From assembly GCF_030386795.1 (NCBI RefSeq), contig NZ_JANUQM010000010.1, forward strand, positions 124,001-188,000: a stretch of 64,000 nucleotides of DNA, given 5' to 3'. Source of the stretch: Streptomyces sp. S.PNR 29. GTDB lineage: Bacteria; Actinomycetota; Actinomycetes; Streptomycetales; Streptomycetaceae. A program made the translations under genes and the position numbers. The number at the start of each line of letters is the position of its first letter. Position 1 is the first letter of the stretch. Below the pieces are notes generated by a model. It saw nothing but the letters and a program-made list of their open reading frames with translations, was not told where the DNA came from and ran no database searches. This document shows, in pieces, positions 24,885 through 32,376 of the stretch.

Positions 24885-25865
24885 ATGAAGCGCACAGCAC
24901 GTGCGTTCTGGCTCAACTCGCCTGGACAAGGAGAGATACGGGACGTCGGCCTTTCGGACGCCGGCGAGGGCGAGGTGCTCGTCCGCGCGCTCTACTCCGG
25001 GGTGAGCCGCGGCACCGAGACGCTCGTCTTCCGCGGCCAGGTGCCCGAGAGCCAGCACGCGGCCATGCGGGCGCCGTTCCAGGAGGGCGACTTCCCCGGG
25101 CCGGTGAAGTACGGCTACCTCAGCGTCGGTGTCGTCGAGGAGGGACCCGAGAGGCTGCTGGGCCGTACCGTCTTCTGCCTCTACCCGCATCAGACCCGGT
25201 ATGTCGTCCCGGTGAGCGCCGTGACGCCCGTGCCGGACGGCGTGCCCGCCGAACGGGCCGTGCTCGCCGGCACCGTGGAGACCGCCGTCAACGCACTCTG
25301 GGACGCGGCGCCCCTGGTCGGCGACCGGATCGCGGTGGTCGGCGGCGGCATGGTCGGCTGCTCCGTGGCCGCCCTGCTGGCCCGCTTCCCGGGCGTCCGC
25401 GTGCAGCTGGTGGACGCCGATCCGGCGCGGGCCGAGGTCGCCCACGCCCTCGGCGTCGGCTTCGCGTCCCCCGGCGACGCCCTCGGCGACTGCGACCTCG
25501 TCGTCCACGCCAGCGCCACCGAGCAGGGACTCGCCCGGTCCCTGGAGTTGCTGACCGCCGAGGGCACGGTCCTCGAACTGAGCTGGTACGGCGACCGGAA
25601 GGTGGCCCTCCCGCTCGGCGAGGCCTTCCACTCCCGGCGCCTGGTCATCCGCAGCAGCCAGGTCGGCACCGTCTCCCCGGCCCGCGCGAGCCGCACGTAC
25701 GCCGACCGGCTCGCCCTCGCCCTGGACCTGCTCGCCGACCCGGCGCTCGACGCCCTCATCACGGGGGAGTCCGCCTTCGAGGACCTGCCGGAGGTGCTCC
25801 CGAAGCTGGCCTCCGGCGAGATCCCCGCCCTGTGCCACCGTGTCCGTTACGGCCACACGGGTTGA
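24885..25865 (+). CDS. Zinc-less medium-chain dehydrogenase (BchC-like)
   Basis: 326 residues of the MDR superfamily. The position of the catalytic zinc cysteine is replaced (YSGVSRGTE near 35-43), as in BchC-type enzymes. The NAD(P) Rossmann motif is VVGGGMVGCSVAALLARF near 150-167, followed by LVDADPARAEVA. It would oxidise or reduce a polyol or sugar-like alcohol. ATG 24885 is preceded by AGGAGGAA. It leads the rightward operon of the cluster, 150 bp before the PTPS homologue; that gap shows no gene. Its specific substrate is unknown. Confidence 0.8.
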   Translation: MKRTARAFWLNSPGQGEIRDVGLSDAGEGEVLVRALYSGVSRGTETLVFRGQVPESQHAAMRAPFQEGDFPGPVKYGYLSVGVVEEGPERLLGRTVFCLYPHQTRYVVPVSAVTPVPDGVPAERAVLAGTVETAVNALWDAAPLVGDRIAVVGGGMVGCSVAALLARFPGVRVQLVDADPARAEVAHALGVGFASPGDALGDCDLVVHASATEQGLARSLELLTAEGTVLELSWYGDRKVALPLGEAFHSRRLVIRSSQVGTVSPARASRTYADRLALALDLLADPALDALITGESAFEDLPEVLPKLASGEIPALCHRVRYGHTG

Positions 25866-26015
25866 CGAATCGCTCAATCCGGTACGACAAGGGCGCCTGA
25901 CCTGAGAAAAGAACGTACGAGCCGCTGAACGCGGGAAGGCAGACAGCCGTACTACTCGGCATCCCGCGCAGCGAGAAGCGGGGGAGCAGACGCGCCGCAC
26001 CTGGAGGGTCGTCCG

Positions 26016-26414
26016 TTGTTCAGTGTTACCGTCCGCGATCACATCATGATCGCCCACAGCTTCCGCGGCGAGGTCTTCGGACCCGCGCAGCGGCTGCACG
26101 GCGCCACGTTCCTGGTGGACGCCACGTTCCGGCGCGAGCAGCTGGACGAGGACAACATCGTCGTCGACATCGGTCTGGCCACACAGGAACTGGGCGCCGT
26201 CGTCAGCGAGCTGAACTACCGGAATCTGGACAACGAGCCGGAGTTCGCCGGGGTCAACACCTCCACGGAGTTCCTGGCCAAGGTCATCGCCGACCGGCTC
26301 GCCGAGCGCATCCACAAGGGGGCGCTGGGCGAGGGCGCCAAGGGCATCGCGGGCATCTCCGTCACCCTGCACGAGTCGCACATCGCCTGGGCGAGTTACG
26401 AGCGTGCGCTGTGA
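26016..26414 (+). CDS. 6-pyruvoyltetrahydropterin synthase (QueD) fold protein lacking zinc site and catalytic Cys
   Basis: 132 residues, the usual T-fold length. Aligned to QueD, H14 (AHSF) and H28 (LHG) are kept. The second His of the LHGH motif is A30, and the catalytic Cys before it is A24. A zinc-dependent PTPS/QueD reaction is therefore unlikely. The purine/pterin-anchoring Glu is kept (E120 in TLHESHIAWASY). From memory, the S. coelicolor homologue (SCO6650) was crystallised, has no zinc or triad, and does not catalyse the PTPS reaction. It starts with TTG 26016 behind GGAGGG and overlaps the glycosyltransferase start (GTGA). Confidence 0.85.
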   Translation: MFSVTVRDHIMIAHSFRGEVFGPAQRLHGATFLVDATFRREQLDEDNIVVDIGLATQELGAVVSELNYRNLDNEPEFAGVNTSTEFLAKVIADRLAERIHKGALGEGAKGIAGISVTLHESHIAWASYERAL

Positions 26415-27613
26415 CCGACACGACCCTGGAGCGGCCCGGCACCGGCATCGACGGTGCGTCCCTCTCCTACGTCCCCGCGCAGATTCCCGCGCTCCGGAAC
26501 GGCGACATCATCCCCATGTCCCTGCGCTCCGTGCACTTCGTCATGCCGGGCGGCGTCGACGACCCGTCCGCGCCGAGCGGCGGCAACGCCTATGACCGGC
26601 GCGTCTGCCTGGACCTGCCCGGCTTCGGCTGGCAGGTGCACAAGCACAGCGTGGCGGGCGACTGGCCCCGGCCCGGGGCGGCGGCCCGAACGGAACTCGC
26701 CCGCACACTGAGCCAGTTCCCGGACGGCACCGTCGTCCTCCTCGACGGCCTGGTCGCCTGCGGTGTGCCGGACATCATCGTCCCGGAGGCGGAACGGTTG
26801 CGCATGGCCGTCCTCGTCCACCTCCCGCTCGGCGACGAGACCGGCCTCGAACCCGCCGTGGCCGCCGAGCTGGACGCCCGCGAGCGCGAGGTGCTGCGGG
26901 CCGTCCCGGCGGTGATCGGCACCAGCGACTGGGCGGTCCGCCGCCTCGTCTCCCACCACGGCCTCGCCCCGGACCGCGTTCATGTCGCCGCCCCCGGCGC
27001 CGACATCGCGCCCGTCGCCCCCGGCACCGACGGCGTCTCCCGGCTGCTGTGCGTCGCCGCGGTGACGCCCCGCAAGGGCCAGCACCGGCTGGTCGAGGCG
27101 CTGGCCGCGGCGGCCGACCTGCCGTGGAGCTGCGTGTGCGTGGGCAGCCTCGAACAGGAACCCGAGTACGTCGCCGAACTTCGCGCCCTGATCCGCAAGT
27201 ACGGCCTCCAGGACCGGCTGGAGCTGGCCGGACCGCAGGCCGGCGCCGAACTCGACGCCACCTACGCCGCCGCCGACCTCATGGTCCTCACCTCCTACGC
27301 CGAGACCTACGGCATGGCGGTGACCGAGGCCCTCGCCCGGGGCATCCCGGTGCTGGCCACGGACGTCGGCGGACTTCCCGAGGCGGTCGGACGCGCCCCC
27401 GACGGCGGTGTGCCCGGCATCCTCGTCCCGCCGGAGAACCCCGCCGCGATCGCCGCCGAACTGCGCGGCTGGTTCGGCGAGGCGGACGTACGGCGCCGGC
27501 TGAAGGCGGCCGCCCGCAGCCGGCGCGTGGCCCTGGACGGCTGGGCCACCACGGCACAGAGCCTGGCCGGAGTACTGCGCCGGCTGCCGAACGAGCCCAG
27601 GAGGGCGGCATGA
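26411..27613 (+). CDS. Glycosyltransferase, GT4 (GT-B) family
   Basis: 400 residues. It has a GT-B fold with the C-terminal donor domain starting near 205 (LLCVAAVTPRKGQHRLVEAL) and the GT4 E-x7-E region SYAETYGMAVTEALARGIPVLATDVGGLPE (about 295-325, key residues E..E). It transfers a sugar from a nucleotide donor, retaining configuration. GTG 26411 overlaps the PTPS stop, and its own stop overlaps the methyltransferase start (ATGA). It presumably glycosylates the product of the cluster. Confidence 0.88.
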   Translation: MTDTTLERPGTGIDGASLSYVPAQIPALRNGDIIPMSLRSVHFVMPGGVDDPSAPSGGNAYDRRVCLDLPGFGWQVHKHSVAGDWPRPGAAARTELARTLSQFPDGTVVLLDGLVACGVPDIIVPEAERLRMAVLVHLPLGDETGLEPAVAAELDAREREVLRAVPAVIGTSDWAVRRLVSHHGLAPDRVHVAAPGADIAPVAPGTDGVSRLLCVAAVTPRKGQHRLVEALAAAADLPWSCVCVGSLEQEPEYVAELRALIRKYGLQDRLELAGPQAGAELDATYAAADLMVLTSYAETYGMAVTEALARGIPVLATDVGGLPEAVGRAPDGGVPGILVPPENPAAIAAELRGWFGEADVRRRLKAAARSRRVALDGWATTAQSLAGVLRRLPNEPRRAA

Positions 27614-28593
27614 GCAAGACGGCATCGGTCGGGGAGAAGATCCCGGCACAGCCCGGACCGAAGGACGCCCCCGAGTCCGCAGACGCCGTGATTCCGGGCG
27701 CCGGACCCACCGTGCGCCCCGGCGAGAGGCCCACCGTCAAGCTGCGGGAGGACGGGCCGGAGGAACCGCCCCGGTACGCGCCCGAGTGGCTTCAGCTGCG
27801 GGAGCCCGCCGACGCCTCCGCGCGGGCCCACGACCTGCTCGATCCGCTGCGCATCCGGCTCGCCAACCTGCCGGGCAAGGCGGGCGTGGCCGTGCACGAC
27901 ATCGGCTGCGGCACCGGCTCCATGGGGCGCTGGCTCGCCCCCCTGCTCGACGGCGCCCAGCACTGGATCCTGCACGACCGCGACCCCTACCTCCTGCACT
28001 TCGCGGCCGTCGCCTCCCCGCGCTCCGCCGCCGACGGCAGCAGGGTCACGGTCGAGACGCGGCGCGGTGACGTCGGCCGCCTCACCGCGCACGCCCTGGC
28101 CGGCGCCTCGCTGGTGACGGCGTCCGCACTGCTCGACGTCCTCACCCGCGAGGAGGTCGACGCCCTCGCCGCCGCCTGTGCGGGAGCCGGCGTTCCCGCC
28201 CTGCTGACGCTCTCGGTGGCCGGACGCGTCGACCTCACCCCGTCCCACCCGCTGGACACCGAGATCACCGAGGCGTTCAACGCCCACCAGCGGCGCACCG
28301 GCCTGCTCGGCCCGGACGCCGTCAACGCGGCCTGCGAGGCCTTCTCGGAGCGTGGCGCGACGGTCCTGGTGCACCCGAGCCCCTGGCGGCTCGGCCCCGC
28401 CGAGTCCGAGCTGACGGCCCAATGGCTGCGCGGCTGGGTCGGCGCGGCCGTCGAACAGCGCCCCGAACTGCGCGAGCGCGCCGAGCGCTATCTGGAGGAG
28501 CGTCTCGCGGCCTGCGCCGCAGGGGAGTTGCGGGTCGTGGTCCACCACAGCGACCTGCTGGCCCTGTGCCGGCCGACGGACGGGGTGGCGTGA
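27610..28593 (+). CDS. Class I SAM-dependent methyltransferase
   Basis: 327 residues. SAM motif I is VHDIGCGTGSMGRWLAPLL (about 98-116), followed by motif II HDRDPYLL and a later GDVGRL. The first 60 residues are Pro/Gly-rich and probably disordered. It would methylate an intermediate of the cluster; the acceptor atom is unknown. The gene is flanked by 4-nt overlaps on both sides (ATGA with the glycosyltransferase, GTGA with the membrane protein), so it is firmly in the operon. Confidence 0.85.
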   Translation: MSKTASVGEKIPAQPGPKDAPESADAVIPGAGPTVRPGERPTVKLREDGPEEPPRYAPEWLQLREPADASARAHDLLDPLRIRLANLPGKAGVAVHDIGCGTGSMGRWLAPLLDGAQHWILHDRDPYLLHFAAVASPRSAADGSRVTVETRRGDVGRLTAHALAGASLVTASALLDVLTREEVDALAAACAGAGVPALLTLSVAGRVDLTPSHPLDTEITEAFNAHQRRTGLLGPDAVNAACEAFSERGATVLVHPSPWRLGPAESELTAQWLRGWVGAAVEQRPELRERAERYLEERLAACAAGELRVVVHHSDLLALCRPTDGVA

Positions 28594-29768
28594 GCGTGCA
28601 GACCGTCGAGGCACCGGTGATGCGCGCGGGGGTGCGCGGGGACGCGGCGCGCCGCACGCGTGCCCTCAACCTCAAGGCGCTGCGCACCCACGTGGGCACC
28701 CTGGCCGGCGTGGTCATCCTCGCCGTCCTGCTGTGGCGCCTCGGCACCGGTGTCCTCCTCGACGGGCTGCGCCGGATCGACGGGGTGACGCTGCTGGCGG
28801 CGCTCGGGATCGGGCTGGTGACCACGGTGTTCAGTGCCTGGCGGTGGGCGCTGGTGGCGCGGGGTCTCCGGATCCGGCTGCCGCTCGGGCCGGCCGTCGC
28901 CGACTACTACCGCGCGCTGTTCCTGAACGCGGCCCTGCCCGGTGGCGTCCTCGGCGACGTCCACCGGGCGGTGCGGCACGGACAGAGCACCGGCGACCTC
29001 GGCCGCGGTGTCCGCTCGGTCGTCATCGAACGGGCCGCGGGACAGCTCGCGCTGGCCGCGGTCGGGGCCGTGGTGCTGCTGACCATGCCGTCCCCGGTGC
29101 TGGCGGAGGCCCGGCACATCGTCCCGCTCGCCGCCCTCGCCGCGCTGGGCGCACTCGCGGTCGTCCTGGCGTTCCGGATGAACCGGGCGCCCTCCCGCCG
29201 GGGCCGGGCCCTGCGCGCGGCGCTCGGCGAGGCGCGTGCGGGACTGCTGTCCCGCCGCAACTGGCCCGGTGTCGTGATCTCGTCCGTCGTCGTCCTGGCC
29301 GGGTATCTGGCGATGTTCGTCCTCGCCGCCCGGGTGGCGCGGGTCTCCGCCTCCGTCGTCGTCCTGCTGCCGCTGGGCGTGCTCGCGCTGCTCGCCATGG
29401 CGCTGCCGCTCAACGTCGGTGGCTGGGGCCCCCGGGAGGGCGTCGCCGCCTGGGCGTTCGGCGCGGCGGGGCTGGGCGCCGGAAGCGGGCTGTCCGTCGC
29501 CGTCGTCTACGGGGTGCTCAGCTTCGTGGCGAGCCTGCCGGGCGTCCTCGTCCTCGTGGCCCGCTGGTACACGGCTCTGCGCGCCGGCTCCGGGACCGCC
29601 GCGGCGGCCCCGGAGCCGCACGCGTCCGACGGGCCCTACCCCGCGTCGTCCGTGGAGGTCAGCAACGAGAAATACGCGCCGAAGGAATCCGCCAGGCTCG
29701 CCAGAAGTTCCTTCCCCTTTTCCGCCGAACCCAGCGAAGCACGACCGATGACACCGGAATCGGTATAG
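28590..29768 (+). CDS. Lysylphosphatidylglycerol synthase TM-region / flippase-like membrane protein
   Basis: 392 residues with about eight membrane helices of the UPF0104/LPG_synthase_TM type (as in MprF flippase domains and YbhN). Typical segments are the N-terminal VVILAVLLWRLG helix and the loop ALFLNAALPGGVLGDVHRAVR (about 111-131), which is well conserved in this family. It lacks the cytoplasmic aminoacyl-transferase domain, so a lipid or lipid-linked glycan translocation role is the simplest view. The last 45 codons overlap the 3' end of the convergent creatininase gene by 133 nt and read as low-hydrophobicity tail. Confidence 0.85.
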   Translation: MSVQTVEAPVMRAGVRGDAARRTRALNLKALRTHVGTLAGVVILAVLLWRLGTGVLLDGLRRIDGVTLLAALGIGLVTTVFSAWRWALVARGLRIRLPLGPAVADYYRALFLNAALPGGVLGDVHRAVRHGQSTGDLGRGVRSVVIERAAGQLALAAVGAVVLLTMPSPVLAEARHIVPLAALAALGALAVVLAFRMNRAPSRRGRALRAALGEARAGLLSRRNWPGVVISSVVVLAGYLAMFVLAARVARVSASVVVLLPLGVLALLAMALPLNVGGWGPREGVAAWAFGAAGLGAGSGLSVAVVYGVLSFVASLPGVLVLVARWYTALRAGSGTAAAAPEPHASDGPYPASSVEVSNEKYAPKESARLARSSFPFSAEPSEARPMTPESV

Positions 29769-30412
29769 GCGGACATACCGAGGGAGAGCAGATGACGCCG
29801 GTCGTCGGCGACGAAGTCGGAGGTCTCATAACCAGGTCGGAGCAATTCGGGATGAGCGTGCAGAAGGACGGAGGTCTCAATTTCCCCCGCATGCATGTCG
29901 GTGAGCAGCGAGGTCTCCACCCCCGCCCGCTCCCGCGCCGCCTCCCAGTCCTCCGGGGCCGGGAAGAGCGCCATCCGCTCGCCGCACGCGGAGGATTCCT
30001 GAACGACGTTGCCCAGCACGTAGTTGCCGCCGTGCCCGTTGACCACCACCAGGGCTTCGACACCCGATCGGCGCAGCGACGCCGCTATGTCCCGTATCAC
30101 CGCATGAAGGGTCACCGAGGAGATGCTGACGGTCCCCGGCCAGGCCGCGTGCTCGTGCGAGCAGGAGATCGTCACCGGCGGAAGGAGGTGCACCGGATAC
30201 CTGTCGGCGATCTCCCGCGCGATGGCACAGGCGACCAGCGTGTCGGTCGCCAGCGGCAGGAACGGACCGTGCTGCTCGAAGCTCCCCACGGGAAGAACCG
30301 CGACCTGTCGTGAGACGTCGGCGCCTCGCATCCGTACGTCTTCGGTGGTGTCGGCCGGCACCAGACCGTGCGCCGGACCGAGTGCCCCCGACCGCGTCTT
30401 CGAACCACTCAT
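29636..30412 (-). CDS. Creatininase-family amidohydrolase (ArfB/MftE-like), candidate FAPy deformylase
   Basis: 258 residues. The metal ligands of the family are present: E, H and D in SFEQHGPFLPLATDT (about 44-58), H in VNGHGGN (near 125), and E in HAGEIETS (near 178). Known members include creatininase, the mycofactocin protease MftE, and archaeal ArfB, which removes the formyl group from FAPy, the product of certain GTP cyclohydrolases. It is encoded head-to-head with a GTP cyclohydrolase II of FAPy-producing type, 47 nt apart, which makes deformylation of FAPy the leading hypothesis. ATG 30412 is used; a shorter start near residue 28 is possible. Confidence 0.85.
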   Translation of the reverse strand: MSGSKTRSGALGPAHGLVPADTTEDVRMRGADVSRQVAVLPVGSFEQHGPFLPLATDTLVACAIAREIADRYPVHLLPPVTISCSHEHAAWPGTVSISSVTLHAVIRDIAASLRRSGVEALVVVNGHGGNYVLGNVVQESSACGERMALFPAPEDWEAARERAGVETSLLTDMHAGEIETSVLLHAHPELLRPGYETSDFVADDRRHLLSLGMSAYTDSGVIGRASLGSAEKGKELLASLADSFGAYFSLLTSTDDAG

Positions 30413-30459
30413 TTCTTCACGGCCTTTCGTCTCCGCAGGAACTGCTTAGGAACTCGATC

Positions 30460-31119
30460 ATGACAGAAAAAATTGGCGTACTCGGCACGAAGTCACCGCA
30501 GCGCACGGACGTGGAACGCGTGGTGAATGCACCGCTGCCCACGGTGTACGGGAAATTCCAGGCGGTCGGCTACATGGACCACGAGCGCGGCGACGAGCAA
30601 GTCGCGCTGGTCTACGGCGAGATCGGCTCGGACGACGTTCTGGTCCGGCTGCATTCGGAGTGCCTCACCGGTGACGCGTTCGGCTCCCAGCACTGCGAGT
30701 GCGGCGACCAGCTCGCCCACGCGCTGCGTGCCGTCGTCGCTGAAGGCAGCGGTGTCGTCGTCTACCTGAGAGGGCATGAGGGTCGCGGCATCGGCCTGCT
30801 CGCCAAGCTCCGCGCCATGGCGCTGCAGGCGGAGGGCCTGGACACCGTCGAGGCCAACCTCGCCCTCGGCCTGCCGGTGGACGCCCGCGACTACGGCGTC
30901 GCCGCCCGGATCCTGGAGGACCTGGGCGTGAAGTCGGTCCGCCTGATGTCCAACAACCCGCGCAAGCGCGAGGCGTTGGTGCGGCACGGCATCCAGGTCG
31001 CCGAGCAGGTGCCGCTGCTGATACCGCCGTGCGACGACAACATCACGTATCTGCGCACGAAGCGGGAGCGACTGGACCACCACCTGCCGCATCTGGACGC
31101 CGTGGCGCACTGGTCCTGA
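30460..31119 (+). CDS. GTP cyclohydrolase II paralogue with Met at the specificity site
   Basis: 219 residues, RibA family. Zinc cysteines C68, C79 and C81 lie in HSECLTGDAFGSQHCEC. The GTP-binding RGHEGRGIGLLAKLRA and VDARDYG (D, R) are conserved. The residue equivalent to E. coli RibA Tyr105 is M120 (KLRAMALQ). From memory, the S. coelicolor paralogue SCO6655 has Met120, and that change stops the reaction at the formamidopyrimidine nucleotide (FAPy) instead of the riboflavin precursor. So this enzyme most likely makes FAPy for the cluster. ATG 30460 has AGGAAC upstream. Upstream frame extension runs into the creatininase gene. Confidence 0.92.
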   Translation: MTEKIGVLGTKSPQRTDVERVVNAPLPTVYGKFQAVGYMDHERGDEQVALVYGEIGSDDVLVRLHSECLTGDAFGSQHCECGDQLAHALRAVVAEGSGVVVYLRGHEGRGIGLLAKLRAMALQAEGLDTVEANLALGLPVDARDYGVAARILEDLGVKSVRLMSNNPRKREALVRHGIQVAEQVPLLIPPCDDNITYLRTKRERLDHHLPHLDAVAHWS

Positions 31120-31148
31120 CGGCGTCCGGGCGGTCTCCTGGTACGACG

Positions 31149-31175
31149 ACACGTACCACACGTACGACACGTACG
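31149..31175. repeat. Three 9-bp tandem repeats before the FAD oxidase operon
   Basis: ACACGTACC, ACACGTACG and ACACGTACG lie back to back, 55 bp upstream of the GTG at 31231. The unit contains the palindrome CGTACG at its junctions. It is a candidate binding array for a regulator of the lysine-catabolic operon. Confidence 0.5.
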
Positions 31176-31230
31176 ACTGCGTCGGCCTCGGCAGCCGGGC
31201 CGGGGCCGCCCGCCGGAAGGAGCCGCCCGC

Positions 31231-32376
31231 GTGAGCACACAGGCCTCGGTCGTCGTCATCGGCGGCGGTGTGATGGGCACGTCCATCGCCTGCCACCTGT
31301 CCCGCGCCGGCGTCCGCGACGTCGTCCTCGTCGAGCGGGAGGAACTCGCCTCCGGCTCGACGTCGAAGGCCGCGGGCGGGGTGCGGGCGCAGTTCTCCGA
31401 CGAGCTGAACGTGCTGCTCGGCGCGCGCAGTCTGGAGGCGTTCGGCCGGTTCGAGGAGGACACCGGGTACGACATCGGGCTGCACCGGGTCGGCTACCTG
31501 TTCCTGCTGTCCACGCCCGAGGACGTCGCCGCCTTCGAGGCGGGCGTACGGCTGCAGAACTCCCTCGGCGTGCCCAGCCGCATGCTCGCCCCGGAGGAAG
31601 CCGCGGAACTCTCCCCGCTGATCAGCACCGACGGGCTGCTGGCGGCCGCGTTCTCACCGGACGACGGGTACTGCACCCCCGAGTCCGTCGTCCACGGCTA
31701 CGCGGCCGCCGCCCGCCGCCACGGCGCCCGGATCCTGCGGCACACCGAGGTCACCGGCATCGAACGGCACGGCGACACCATCACCGCGGTGACCACCACC
31801 CGGGGCCGTATCACCACCGACACGGTGATCTGCGCGGCCGGCGCCTGGTCGCGGGCCGTCGGCGCGATGGCCGGCGTGGACCTGCCGGTGGAGCCGTTGC
31901 GCCGCCAGATCGCGGTCACCGAACCGGTCGCGGGGCTGCCGCCGTCCCTGCCCATGACCATCGACTTCACCACGAGCCTCTACTTCCACCGCGAGGGCCC
32001 CGGCCTCCTCGTCGGCATGTCCGACCCGGACGAGACGCCCGGCTTCGCCACCGACCCCCACGACCGCTGGATCCCCGGGCTGTGCGCGGCCATGGAGCAC
32101 CGCGCGCCGGCCCTGCTCGACCTGCGCCGCACCGGCGGCTGGGCGGGCCTGTACGAGATCACCCCGGACCACAACGCGCTGATCGGCGAGGCGACTTCAC
32201 CCTCCCGCTTCCTGTACGCGACCGGCTTCTCCGGCCACGGCTTCCTCCAGGGACCCGCCGTGGGCGAGATCGTCCGCGACCTGTACCTCGGCCGCGTACC
32301 CTTCGTGGACGTCAGCCCGCTCAGCGCCGGCCGGTTCGCGGCCGACGCCCCGCGCCCGGAGGCCAACCTGGTATGA
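31231..32376 (+). CDS. FAD-dependent amino acid oxidase (DAO family)
   Basis: 381 residues. The dinucleotide-binding motif VVIGGGVMGTSIACHLSRAG starts at residue 8 and ends with acidic VERE near 34-37, as in FAD enzymes. The DAO signature continues with GSTSKAAGGVRAQFS (about 42-56) and the C-terminal GWAGLYEITPDHNALIG and GFSGHGFLQGPAVGE, close to the sarcosine oxidase beta / proline oxidase type. With two saccharopine dehydrogenases in the same operon it may oxidise saccharopine, pipecolate or a related secondary amine. ATGA overlap with the next gene shows coupling. Confidence 0.85.
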   Translation: MSTQASVVVIGGGVMGTSIACHLSRAGVRDVVLVEREELASGSTSKAAGGVRAQFSDELNVLLGARSLEAFGRFEEDTGYDIGLHRVGYLFLLSTPEDVAAFEAGVRLQNSLGVPSRMLAPEEAAELSPLISTDGLLAAAFSPDDGYCTPESVVHGYAAAARRHGARILRHTEVTGIERHGDTITAVTTTRGRITTDTVICAAGAWSRAVGAMAGVDLPVEPLRRQIAVTEPVAGLPPSLPMTIDFTTSLYFHREGPGLLVGMSDPDETPGFATDPHDRWIPGLCAAMEHRAPALLDLRRTGGWAGLYEITPDHNALIGEATSPSRFLYATGFSGHGFLQGPAVGEIVRDLYLGRVPFVDVSPLSAGRFAADAPRPEANLV

